DNA of 64,000 nucleotides from Symbiodinium natans (taxonomy: Eukaryota > Sar > Dinophyceae > Suessiales > Symbiodiniaceae): NCBI GenBank assembly GCA_905221605.1, contig CAJNDS010000053.1, forward strand, positions 62,001 through 126,000, read 5' to 3'. Numbering within the stretch: the stretch's first letter is position 1; every line of letters starts with the position of its first letter. Under the pieces are notes generated by a model, which was not told the DNA's origin, made no database searches, and was given only the letters and a program-made list of their open reading frames with translations. The position numbers and the translations under genes were made by a program. This document shows, piece after piece, positions 23,901 through 34,000 of the stretch.

Positions 23901-26656
23901 AAACACTAAACCCTTAAAACCCTAAAAACCCTTAAATAAACCCTAACCCCCCCAAAAGAAAACCTAAACCGTGGAGAAGGAGGGGATTAGGTACCTTACA
24001 TCTCCCTTTTGCGAACCTTAGAAAGGGGTATGGGGGACCCAACCGCTCAATGCCCTGCTAAGGCATCGCAACTCACTGGTTCGCGCTCAGAGGCCTCGAG
24101 CGAGAACAAGAAAGAAGTGAATAATAAGGGGCTCTTTGGGTTTAGGGTTTAGGGTTTAGGGTTTAGGGTTTAGGGTTTAGGGTTTAGGGTTGCATCCTCG
24201 GGCTCGGGACCCTTTTAAAGAGCCTCGAAGAAAAGAGAAGGGCCATCTTCGGAGCACATTAATAGAAACCTCTTAGGGGGTACATCCTTAGTGGTCCGAG
24301 TATGACTGCCTTGAGTTCCGGAGGACTTCCACGGCGGTTGCACGGAGTTCCCCAATCTGGGCTCGTGCCTCAGATTTATGGTTTTTTTTTCAACGCCGAC
24401 ATGGGTAGTGGTCGAATTTGGGGTCCCTTCGTGCATCCCTACACGGTGATTTCTCTATGATATGGTCGTTTTGGGGTCCTTATTATGAGACGACCCCTCT
24501 TATTTGGGGTACCCGACAAAGGACCATAACTTCGGGAACTGAGCTTGTAGTACTGTAACCTTAAAGGAAGAACTAGGGCCTTTATGATTTTTTTAGGGCT
24601 TTTGGGGTTTAGGGTTTACAGGTTGAGGGCCTTTAGGGTTTAGGGTTGGTTAGGGATCTAGGGGATAGGGGTCTAGGGTTTAGGGGTTCAGGGTAGGAAG
24701 CCCAGTGGTATCTTAATTGGATGTGTTTAGGGTTTAAGGGTTTAATTGCCCTACAAACCCAGAAGCCTTTAAGCCTTAAAGCCTTAAAAGCCTGCGAAGA
24801 CAACTTCAAACCTGAAACCCTTAACTCATGAACTGCCCAACCCGACGAGCGCGGTGCCCCCTTAATCAAGGAACGCAGCTTAGGCGTCTGTACTGTGACT
24901 ACTTTCCGAGCCATAAGAAGCACCCCTGTGTAATCTAAATATTCTTGAAGTATGGTCTATTCCTGCAACCAAAACAGGTTTCCTGAGTGACCCCAGACCC
25001 AAGCCGCAATCACCAAAAGCCAAAACCTAAAGCCCTACCCTAAACCCTAATTAAATTTTCCCTAAACCCTAAACCTTAAACCCGAAACCCTAAACCCCGA
25101 GGGGCGCGGTACCAGCCGAAACGCGGGCGGGTGCTGATGTGGCGCTCCGTGAGTGTGGGCTTCAAGGCCAGGGGCAGGCTTAGGGTTTATAGGGTGTATG
25201 GTTTAGGGTTTTATGGCTTCTGGAGTTCGGGGTTTTAGGGTTTAGGGCTTTGGGTGTTTAGGGTTTAGGGCCTTGGGCTTCGGGTTTCGGGCTTGGCGCC
25301 CTTGGGGTTTAGAGTTTCGGGTTTGCGGCTTGGGTGTTTTGTGCTTTGTGGTCCTTGAGGGGTTTAAGAAGGGTTAGGGCTCAGGGGCTTCGGGGCCTCC
25401 AGGCCTCTGGGGTGTCAGGAGTTAAGGGTCGGTTTTCAAGTTCAAGAGTTGAAGGGTGGGTTTTCAGGCTCCAGGGGTGTAGGGTTCAGGATCCAGGGCT
25501 TAAGGGTTCAGGGGTATGTTACACTAGGCGTTTAGAGCTTAATCCAAGGACATTCTGAGAGGTTCGAACGGTTCGAGGGTTTATAACCCCCCAAACCCTC
25601 AACCCTCAACCCTGAACCCCAAACCTAAACCCCTAAGCCCCAGAACCCTTTGCAATCCTCAAGCGTTTCTAGTTCGTGCTTTTCTGGGCATCGGCTGTTG
25701 TGGTTTTGGGTGTAGGCCTTGGAGTTACCATATCCCCCTTGGGAATCATTTTTAGAATTTTTGTTCATATAAAACCCAAGAGGATATTAAAAACACTTTT
25801 TTTACTAAGGTTCTAAGGGGAGTATAGGTTAGGGGTCTGGGATTCCTCCTACCTTTCCTCTTGACACCCTGCTGCTTTTGAACTCCAAACCCGACACCCT
25901 AAACCCTAAGTCCTAAACCCTAAACCCTAAACCCTACACCCTAAACCCTAAACCCTAAACCCAGACCCTAAACCCTAAACCCTAAACCCTAAACCCTAAA
26001 CCCTAAACCCTAAACCCTAAACCCTAAACCCTAAACCCTAAACCCTAAACCCTAAACCCTAAACCCGCAAAAAGGGGGACCCAAACTCCACCATGCCGCG
26101 ACAGGGAACGGTCCCTGGGAGCATGGAGGACCATCCAGCCATGCACGTCGCCAACGAGGCCAAATGTGCCGGTGATAGAGGGGTTTCGTGAGGTTGAGGT
26201 TGGGACCCTTTTGGGGTTCCTCGAATCACTCTTAAGGACGATAGTGTTTTTGGGTTTTGGTAATGGTAATAGTGGTGGTGGTGGTGGTCGTCGTCGTCGT
26301 CGTCGCCGCGGCCGAGAGGTAGCAGAACAAGTAGAATTAGCAGGTAAGTGTAGAAGTGGTCGTCGTTGTCGTAGTGTGACGGAGTTCCAAGTTCTCGAGC
26401 GGCCGTCCATGTCACACCGGTTTGCAAAGGTTCCAGGTCGCAGGAGCCTCTTCTGAGCCCTGAAAAATAATGAGACTAATTACCCCTACACCCTACATCC
26501 TGAAGCTAACAAACGCGGATACCCCCCGGAAAAGAAGAACTGGACATGGGTGCTTTTGAACAGCCTCAAACCCTAAACCCTAAACCCTAAACCTCAGACC
26601 CTTTTTGGAGGTCTTCGGCGGGACAAAGAAGGTCGTTTCCCGGAACGGAGTTTGGC
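20991..26656 (+). CDS. gene 3b: 2-oxoglutarate/Fe(II) oxygenase-like (prolyl-hydroxylase type), broken into small exons
   Basis: Exons: about 20991-21030, 21173-21207, 21853-21919, 23794-23821, 24063-24116, 24951-24977, 25102-25148, 26105-26167 and 26611-26656. All junctions from 21,173 on are in phase. Seen: RLLQYFEGAQFKAHVDSG, with HxD as in the iron-binding pair; ALIYLNED, resembling the conserved YLN strand; GARYQPKRGRVLMW, resembling the PKRGR-LLxW strand; DHPAMHVAN with a candidate distal His; and GGTKKVVSRNGVW. The order and spacing match the double-stranded beta-helix core of prolyl hydroxylases, though the HxD-to-YLN spacing is short. The reaction would be hydroxylation of a protein side chain. 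The substrate is unknown. The start and the terminal exon are unresolved. Confidence 0.55.
21440..21850. repeat. CCCTAAA/CCCCAAA array in gene 3b intron
   Basis: Long degenerate array, about 400 bp, ending CCCTAAG|G, so the acceptor AG is itself a mutated heptamer. Confidence 0.9.
22305..22329 (+). repeat. (GT)n microsatellite
   Basis: About 12 GT units in an intron of gene 3b. Confidence 0.9.
22454..22782 (+). CDS. 110-codon open exon inside the gene 3b intron
   Basis: A long unique frame after CAAATCAG and before TTGCAGG|GTCC. Readable segments: LHVACRYWVVGTGRLRVYVF, KPLCDVARVVRQRVALVAAL, CINLAGDLLEGALDSDVLVV and EWGSCQYTFGYGCRGHEY. It is not required by the oxygenase phase chain, which joins 21,919 to 23,794 directly. 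It could be an unrelated exon, an insert in the protein or a retained fragment. Reverse-strand frames are less protein-like. Family not recognised. Confidence 0.45.
23360..23775. repeat. ~60-bp tandem repeat derived from GGTTCTAGGG
   Basis: The unit contains GGTTCTGGAGTTCTAAGG then TTCTGGGGTTGTGGGG then TTCTAGGGTTTTAGGG, repeated about six times. It looks like a higher-order unit grown from telomere-like sequence. Confidence 0.85.
24455..24545. mobile_element. short imperfect palindromic element
   Basis: ATATGGTCGTTTTGGGGTCC at the left and GGACCATAACTTCG at the right are loosely inverted around a centre rich in GACCCC. Similar motifs occur in gene 1 intron 10 (9,770-9,820). Confidence 0.45.
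25668..25706 (+). CDS. hydrophobic exon-like island
   Basis: After TTTCTAG the frame FVLFWASAVVVL runs to a GTGTAGG donor. It could encode part of a membrane helix. Not linked to the oxygenase chain. Confidence 0.3.
25905..26066. repeat. CCCTAAA array in gene 3b intron
   Basis: Array with few variants, ending just before the exon at 26,105. Confidence 0.95.
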
Positions 26657-26669
26657 ATCGTTGCTTTTT

Positions 26670-26671
<2 letters not shown>

Positions 26672-26739
<68 letters not shown>
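26672..26739 (+). repeat. poly-G tract, about 68 bases, then G-rich sequence
   Basis: An unusually long homopolymer followed by G runs broken by A or T to 26,790. Length in the assembly is likely unreliable. It yields artefactual poly-Gly and poly-Pro frames. Confidence 0.9.
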
Positions 26740-26740
<1 letters not shown>

Positions 26741-26816
26741 AGGGGGGCGAGGGGAGGGGGGGAGGGGGGGTGGGGGGGGTGGGGGGGGTGGGAAGGGTCG
26801 AGAGGTCAGGTCACAG

Positions 26817-27002
26817 ATGAGGTTTGTTGGGAGTCCACATTTCGCCTTTGGAAGTGGAGCAGCAGCTAAAACAGCATCAACGATTATGAGGAGCAGAAAT
26901 ACTTGGTCATACAAACTGTGGTTCGACTGCATGACATGGATCTCCTCTGAAGAAAACAAGAAGTTTGCCGACAAACCTCCAATAGGACTGCGCCAGTGTT
27001 AG
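26817..27002 (+). CDS. possible terminal exon, 61 codons
   Basis: After CACAG an open frame starts MRFVGSPHFAFGSG and continues KLWFDCMTWISSEENKKFAD to a TAG at 27,000-27,002, immediately before CCCTAAA repeats. It could be the last exon of gene 3b, but the phase to 26,656 does not match. No family recognised. Confidence 0.4.
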   Translation: MRFVGSPHFAFGSGAAAKTASTIMRSRNTWSYKLWFDCMTWISSEENKKFADKPPIGLRQC

Positions 27003-27094
27003 TAAACCCTAAACCCTAACCCCTAACCCCTAACCCCTAACCCCCTAAACCCTAAACCCTAAACCCTAAACCCTAAACCCTAAACCCTAAACCC

Positions 27095-27190
27095 TAATGG
27101 GCCGTTTCGAGCATCGGTCTCAGCACACAACCAAGGTTTCCTTGCATCTGGTCATTGCGCGCCCAGCCTGGCAGGGGAAGATGCAGGGGT
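27095..27190 (+). CDS. exon-like island, possibly a first exon
   Basis: The frame MGRFEHRSQHTTK, then VSLHLVIARPAWQGKMQ, between a CCCTAAA array and a degenerate TTTGGGG run. Not assigned. A second island at 27,356-27,395 (after TATCCCAG) reads CKVVSLRGGSLFWAL. Confidence 0.35.
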
Positions 27191-27892
27191 TCCGTAGACT
27201 TGGTTTTCGGGTTTGGGGTTTGAGGTTTGGGGTTTGGGGTTTGGGGTTTAGGGTGTGGGATTTGGGGTTTGGGGTTTAGGGTTAATAGTTCGGCTCCTTA
27301 TATGGATCATGATTTAAGTGTGCCGGGTGTATCCCAGGTGCAAGGTCGTTTCTTTGCGAGGGGGATCTCTATTCTGGGCCCTCAACCCTAACCCTAAACC
27401 CTAAACCCTATACCCATGGAATCCTGTTGCCGAAGAGGGCGGAAGTACGGTAGTTTCACGTGGATCCTGCCTAGATAAGAGGATACCTCAAACGCCGAAA
27501 CCCGCAACCAATGAACATTGAGGATGCCGAACCCTTTTAGTGCGACCTTTTGTTGAATGGGGCGATTAGGGTTTCTCAGACCGCATTGACCTCAATGCGA
27601 AATCCTGACCTAAACCCAAACCCCCAAACCCAAACACCGAAAACCCAAAGTCCTACAAGCCTCAAATCCTAAAACCCAAACCCCTAAGCCCGCAAGCCTA
27701 AACCCCACACCCTAAACCCTAAACCCTAAACCCTAAGCCCTAAACCCTAAACCCTAAACCCTAAACCCTAAACCCGCCCGCCACCCCTCTCACCTCTGTT
27801 GGGGTAGGCGGGCGCAGTCGAGCGCTCAGCGAGACCGCGGCAGGCTCGACAGCTGCTTCCCTTTCCAGGCAGCCCCTTTTGCCCCCACCCCA

Positions 27893-28440
27893 GTTCTGGG
27901 CTGCTCCCGGACAGTTTCTGAGCCTTTTTGCGCTCCGTCCGGACAATTTCTGAGCCTTTCTTGGGCTCATCCCGGACAGTTTCTGAGCCTCCTTTAGGCC
28001 CCTTCAGGACAGTTTCAGAGCCTTGTCGGGCTCCTCCCGGACAAAAACTAAAAGGCTCCTCCCGGACAGTTTCTGCGCCTTTTTGAGCTCTTTTCGGACA
28101 GTTTCTGAGCCTTTCTTGGGCTCATCCCGGGACAGTTTCAGAGCCTTGTTGGGCTCCTCCCGGACAGTTTCTGAGACAGTTTCTGAGCCTTTTAATTTCC
28201 GGGCTCCTTCCGGACAGTTTCTGAGCTCTTCCCGGAGAGTTTCTGAGCCTTTTTGGGTTCTCCTAGACATTTTCTTCGACAGCTCCTTTTGGACAGTTTC
28301 TGAGCCTTGTTGGGTCCTCCCGGACAGTTTCTGGGCATTTCTGGGCGCTTTCCGGACAGTTTCTGAACCTTTTTGGACTCGCCCCCGGACAGTTCTGAGC
28401 CTTTTTTGGCCTTTTTGGGCTGCCTCGGACAGTTCCTGAG
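27893..28440 (-). repeat. ~32-bp minisatellite GGACAGTTTCTGAGCCTTTT
   Basis: About 17 diverged copies of a unit GGACAGTTTCTGAGCCTTTT plus TGGGCTCCTCCC. Frames on both strands stay open (for example SPKKAQKLSGRS on the minus strand), but they drift between units and look like repeat artefacts. Short deletions and fused units are visible. Confidence 0.85.
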
Positions 28441-28830
28441 CTTCTTCCCAGTAAGCAGGGGGGCCTTAACTGCAAGGGATGCTTGGCACCCCCTCAAAGT
28501 CGCATATGTCCCAGGCTCGACATGCTGCCTTCTGGCCCCAGATGACCTCCGATTTCCTAGTGTCCCAATCAGCCACTGTCCCCAAGTGACCCCCCAAGAA
28601 ATCGCCAACAACTCGCCTCAAGCTCGGCAAGAGTTCACGACTCGCAAATGTCCCAAGCATTCGCAGTGTTCTATCTTAGTGTGCTCTGAACATGTTCGAT
28701 ATGTGAAATTTGAATGGCTGGCTTGGCTTCGGCTGGCTCCGGTTTGGTTTCGTGATGAGTATTGTTTGGGTGGCCTCGGGGTGGGCATGTCTTCACACTT
28801 TTGCGTTCAGCTGACCAACGCTACACCCTA
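28440..28830 (+). other. unique region without assigned gene
   Basis: 390 bp of non-repetitive sequence with a 152-codon + frame that begins in the minisatellite. It contains CCCAGGCTCGACATGC and several AG-preceded segments, but no convincing domain. It may be intron or a decayed element. Confidence 0.4.
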
Positions 28831-28911
28831 AACCCTAAACCCTAAACCCTAAACACTAAACCCTAAACCCTAGACCCTAGACCCTAAACCCCAACCCCTC
28901 AGCATGCTCCC

Positions 28912-28965
28912 CTAAGAAAGCCACGGACCCCAAGCAAAAAGCCACGGACCCCAAGCTCCGAGCTC
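28912..28965 (+). CDS. short exon-like island with internal 21-bp duplication
   Basis: AAGCCACGGACCCCAAGC occurs twice in a row, giving KATDPKQKATDPK after an AAG acceptor. Low complexity; may be noncoding. Confidence 0.25.
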
Positions 28966-29054
28966 CTCTAAACCCTAAACCCTAAACCCTAAACCCTCCA
29001 AACCCTAAACCTTAACCCTAAACCCTAAGCCCTCAACACCTAGTTCGCGTGGTT

Positions 29055-29215
29055 ACATGATCTTAAAGTGTTCTGAAGTAGGGCCCATGTAAAGGCCCAT
29101 ACTAAGGGACCATATAACTACCCCTTTAGGGCCCCGTAGCTGCCCCAAAATCCCATCTTAAGGAGTTTAAGGAGGGACTCCTAGCAGGGACCCGTAACCT
29201 TACTCCCCTAGGCTT
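29055..29215. other. unique stretch, possible decayed MITE
   Basis: Contains GTTCTGAAGTAGGGCCC, a string similar to GTTCTGAAGTATGGGCCC near 57,500, so this is probably a dispersed repeat family. No coding frame. Confidence 0.4.
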
Positions 29216-29464
29216 AGGGTTGAGGGTTTAGGGTTTAGGGTTTAAGGTTTAGGGTTTAGGGTTTGGGGTTTGGGGTTTAGGGTATACCTAAGTAGCCCCT
29301 AAAGAAGACTCAAGAACCCCCAAACCCAAACACCGAAGGCTTAAGAGTTTGGGGTTTGGGGTTTAGGGTTAGGCTTTCAGGGGCTTAGGGGTTTAGGGTT
29401 TAGGGGCTTAAGGGTTTGGTTGTTTAAGGGCTTCAAGGGCTTTTGGGGGTTTGGGGTGTAATGC

Positions 29465-29600
29465 ACCCTAAACCCTAAACCCTAAACCCTAAACCCTAAA
29501 CCCTAAACCCTAAACCCTAAACCCTAAACCCTAAACCCTAAACCCTAAACCCTAAACCCTAAACCCTCGACCCTAAAGCCTAAACCCTAAACCCCAAACC
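29465..29600. repeat. CCCTAAA array
   Basis: Nearly perfect for about 100 bp, then variants. Confidence 0.95.
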
Positions 29601-29631
29601 CGGTGGTTCGGGCGTCTGAGGTGAGGCGAAG

Positions 29632-29699
29632 ATCCTCGCGAAGATCCTCTGACGGCCTCGGGCCGGGAGAAAAAATCGAGCCCCGAGCCGCGCGTTGGG
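29632..29699 (+). CDS. exon-like island
   Basis: A Ser/Arg-rich frame SSRRSSDGLGPGEKIEPRAA between AG and a GTTCAGGG donor. Not assigned. Confidence 0.3.
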
Positions 29700-29704
29700 T
29701 TCAG

Positions 29705-29930
29705 GGTTTAAGGCTTAAGAAGGGCTGAAGAAGGGCTTAAGAAGGGCTGAAGGAGGGCTGAAGCAGGGCTTAAGAAGCGCTTACGAAGAAGGGCTGAAGG
29801 AGGGCTTGAGAAGGGCTTAAGAAGGGCCTAAGAAGGGCTTAAGAAGGGCCTAAGAAGGGCCTAAGAAGGGCCTAAGAAGGGCTTAAGGAGGGTCTCAGAA
29901 GGGCTCAAGGGCTCAAGGATTTGGAGGGCT
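29705..29930 (+). repeat. GAAGGGCTTAA tandem repeat
   Basis: About fifteen copies of AAGAAGGGCTTAAG-like units with CCTAAG and CTGAAG variants. Confidence 0.9.
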
Positions 29931-30295
29931 AAAGGGTTTCAGGATTTCAGGGTTTAGGGGCCCAAGGGGCTCAAAAGGGCTCTGAAGGATTTCAGGGTTT
30001 CAGAGATCAAGGGCTTCAGTGTTCACCGGGCTGCAGGCCTGCAGTGTTTGAGGTTTTTGGAACTGGAGGGTTCGGGGGTTTCAGGAGTTCAGGGTTCAGG
30101 GTTTAGGGTTTAGGGTTTAGGATTTAGGGTTTAGGGTTTAGGGTTCAGGGTTCAGGGTTCGGGTGGATTTGAGGCGGGTCGCCCAAGCCCCAAGCTCGGG
30201 GGTTCAGGGTTTAAATTAGGGTTTTTGGGGAGTTTCCCAAGCTCTTGCACTGCCTAGGGCCTAGAACCCTAACCCCTGCACTATACACCCTTGTA

Positions 30296-30420
30296 CTGTA
30301 GGGGTCAGGAATAATTACTACTAGTATTCCCTTATATTATGGTCCCTTTATAATGTGTATATATATATATATATGCATATATACATATATATGTACATAT
30401 TATATAATACGCCCCCCCCC
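30296..30420. mobile_element. family F half element plus (TA)n and poly-C
   Basis: AGGGGTCAGGAATAATTACT matches the left end of family F. It is followed by an AT microsatellite (30,357-30,400) and a C run (30,411-30,426) instead of the right half. Confidence 0.55.
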
Positions 30421-31043
30421 CCCCCCTAAAAAAAAGAAAACCCTATTCTGGTTGAGGCCCGCTAAATTAGAGCCACCCCCCTCCGACTCGGCAGACCAGG
30501 GTGTGCTCGCCAGGTGCATTTCTCCCGTAAACCCTAAACCCTAAACCCTAAACCCTAAACCCAAAACCCCAAACCCTAAACCCTAAACCCTAAACCCTAA
30601 ACCCGAAACCCTAAACCCTAAACAAGGGCCCTTCTAATGCGACTCACCGGTCGCTTGCAACCCTAAGTCCTAAACCCTAAACCCTAAACGCTGAGCGGTT
30701 GTCGGTTCTTAAACCCTATTCCCTAAACCCTAAGCCCTAAACCCTAAACCCTAAACCCTGAACCCTAAACCCTAAACCCTAAACCCTAAACCCTAAACCC
30801 GCCTCTAAGCCCTAAGCGCTTTCGAATCCTTCAGGGCTTGAGGAGTTGTAGGGTCTAGGCTCAAAGGGTTGTTGAGGTTTTTAGGGAGTTGCCCAAGGCC
30901 CTGAACACTGAGGCACCTATGATGTCCTGCACCCTAAGCCCCTAAACCGAACCAACGCCCCTGAAAACTTTGAAGCTCTGAAACCCTTTGAGGGTTTAGG
31001 GTCCAGGGCCGAATCCCCAAGTCCTGAACCCTGGGGGAAGCAG

Positions 31044-34000
31044 GACGTACGTGATGATGGGTTGCGTGCTCTACTTCTTCGCCATCATTGCCCTGCCCGC
31101 GTGTTTAGGGTTTAGGGTTTAGGGTTGTGTTCTCTGAGATCCCTGCAAACCTGCAAGGCCCTTGAGCTCAGAACTTCCAAAACCCCCTGAATTAAGGAAT
31201 ATACCCTAAATTTATCGTAAGGATCATACCTAATTCATAATAATAATCCTTACTATAAATTTAGGGTGTATTCCTTAAATAGGGGGGCTTTGGGAGAGAA
31301 AGGCCCCTAAAAGGTCCACGTTTCGGCAAGTCCTAGCAGGCCCTTCGGCCCAGACATTGGAGACCCCTGAACCCCCTGAACCCCCTAAACCCTAAACCCT
31401 AAGCCCTAAACCCTAAACCCTAAACCCTAAACCCTACACCCTAAACCCAAAACCCTAAACCCTAAACCCCTGAACCCACAGAAGCTTCTTTGCAGCTCCG
31501 GGCAAACGCCCCGCAGTCAAGAAGAATGTGCTCCTTAAGGGGTTCCCCAAAAAAGAAAGTCCTACTATGGCCCGTATAATTAAAAGGATCCCTAAGCAGG
31601 GTCCCCCAAACCCAAGGGTACAACCTTAATCCTAGTAGAGTAGGTAACCTTGAACCTTTTTGGGGTAGTATCATCCCCTTATAATCCCAGAGGTTAACCT
31701 TTGGTAACTGGACAACTGAGTAAGGGTCCAAGGCACAGTCCCTTGAGAATTGGCCATGACTTTACCCGTTGCGGGTTTTGGGGAATAGCCCAAAACCTAA
31801 ACCATCGAACCCCTGCATCGAAGTTCCCAAACCCTAAACCCTAAAACCTAGACCCCAAAACCCTGAGCCCAAACCCTAAACCCCAAACCCTAAACTCTAA
31901 ACCCTAAACCCTAAACCCTAAGCCTCAAACCCTAAACCCTGGACCCTAAACCCTAAACCCTAAACCCTAAACCCGAAACCCCAAACCCGAAACCCTAAAT
32001 TCTAAACCCTAAACCCTAAACCCCAAACCCTAAATCCCTAAACCTTAAACCCTAACCCCCAACCCTAAACCCTAAACCCTAAACCCTAAACCCTAAACCC
32101 TAAACCCTAAACCCTAAACCCCAAACCCTAAACCCTAAACCCCAAACCCTAAACCCTAATCCCCAAACCCTAAACTCCAAACCCTAGCCAGGCTACGGCC
32201 TTGATTGGGAAGAGGGAGCCCTTCTTGCAGCACGTCTACGAACCGGGCCAGCTCACGGCGGAGGAGCCTTTGGGGGGGTTTAGGGTTTAGGGTTTGGGGT
32301 TTAGGGTGTACGGTTTAAACCTTAGGGGGGTTTGGAGTTTGGAGTTTAGGAGTTTTTTTGGTGTAGGGTTTGGGGTTTTGGGTTTGGGGTTTAGGGTTGG
32401 GGTTTGTTGTTTGATTCGAGCTCAGGGTTCACTAAGGGTTTGGAGTTTGGGGTTTAGTCAGAGTTCAGGGTCTCGGGCGAGGGGGGGGGGGGGGGGGGGG
32501 GGGGGGGGTGTAATTATTACAGAGCTTAAGGGAGGGGGTTCCATGAAATATCTTAGGGAAGCTTAGAATCTTGGCTTTGCCCTGGCTGGCTCTTAGGACC
32601 TGAGCTCGTTTTTTTTTTTTTTGGGGGGGGGGGTTTTGTAGAAATTACAGCAAGGGGCTCAGAAGTCAGAAACTTTTAGGAGGGGCTCAGAGGTCAGCCA
32701 AGAGAAAGGGTGGGAGGGGCTCGGGGATTAGGGAGCTGCATGTAGGGTTTAGGGTTTAGGGTTTAGGGTTTAGGGTTTAGGGTTTAGGGTTTAGGGTTTA
32801 GGGTTTAGGTTTTTTTTTTTTTGGGTCTGAGGTTCCTTGAACCTCTATTTCCCTTAGGAATTCGTGTTCGTTCTTGCGTGTTTTTTTGTTTGAGCCCAAG
32901 GAGCATGTGATCAATATTATCTTCCATATGGTTCAAAGGGAAAAAGTGACTGCCTGGGGGATTGTCGGTTCGATGGGGCCCCTGGAGGCACCAATTTCCT
33001 AAAGAACTCCAGCCCGCAGCCGTAAGCTCTCTTAGGGTTTAGGGTTTAGGGTTTAGGGTTTAGGGTTTGGGGTTTAGGGTTTAGGGTTTAGGGTTTAGGG
33101 TCTCTAACCCCCAAGCCGAGACCCCAAGGGAGGACTTGGGCTAGGAAGGCTTGGACTTCCACGAAAGTCGATGTCCAATGGGCCCACATGGAGCCCCCGA
33201 AAAAAGGCAGTGAAAAGCTCTTAGTAGTAGAGTAGGTAACCTTTAACCTTTTTGGGTTAATATATTCCCCTCATAATCCCAAAGGTTAACCCTTTAAAAC
33301 CCCTAGGTACTGGACAACTGAGAGCTGCGCTTCCTGAACGAGGGGCACCCCGTTCATTTAACCCAGCTGCGGTCAAACGCAAAAGACCACTTGGCTAGCT
33401 CACTTTCTCCACAAAGCCCATATGTTGCAGCGTCCGTTTGGCTTTAGGTGTCGAGCCTGCTTATCAACACCAGAACGCTAGAACTCATTCAAGGACCCCC
33501 CCCCCCCCCCCCCCCCCTCCGCCCCCCTAAATTCTAATCCCTACACCCTAAACCATAAACCCTGAACCCTAAAGCCTGAAGCCTAGAGCCTAAACCCTAA
33601 ACCCTGAACCCTCCCAATTCCAGCGTGGATGACAGGAGCTGTTTGGCGATGTGGTGAAGTCGATGTTCACCCTCTTTCAGGCCCTGAACCTTACAATCTT
33701 ACAACCTTAAAACCCTGAACCCTAAACCCGGAACCCTGAACCCTAAACCCTAAACTTTAAACCCTCCATTTCCCCCCCTCCAAGAGAGTTCAGGCTTTCG
33801 GGGTTGTTGGGCCGAAGCAAGAATCGCGCGCACGGTCTTGAGCTCTAAAAGCCCTGCGAACCACTCAACCCTAAACCGTTCAACCTGAAAGTACCTCCTG
33901 TACCACTCACAACAACGGCATCGCCTTCGGCATCATCGATGGGTTCCGCGCTGCATGCACCAGCAGCGGGATATTACGTCCTACTTTATCTCCAATGTGT

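Noticed and set aside
24215-24436. 73-codon minus-strand frame
   Set aside because: No motif, and all supported genes are on the + strand; probably intronic.
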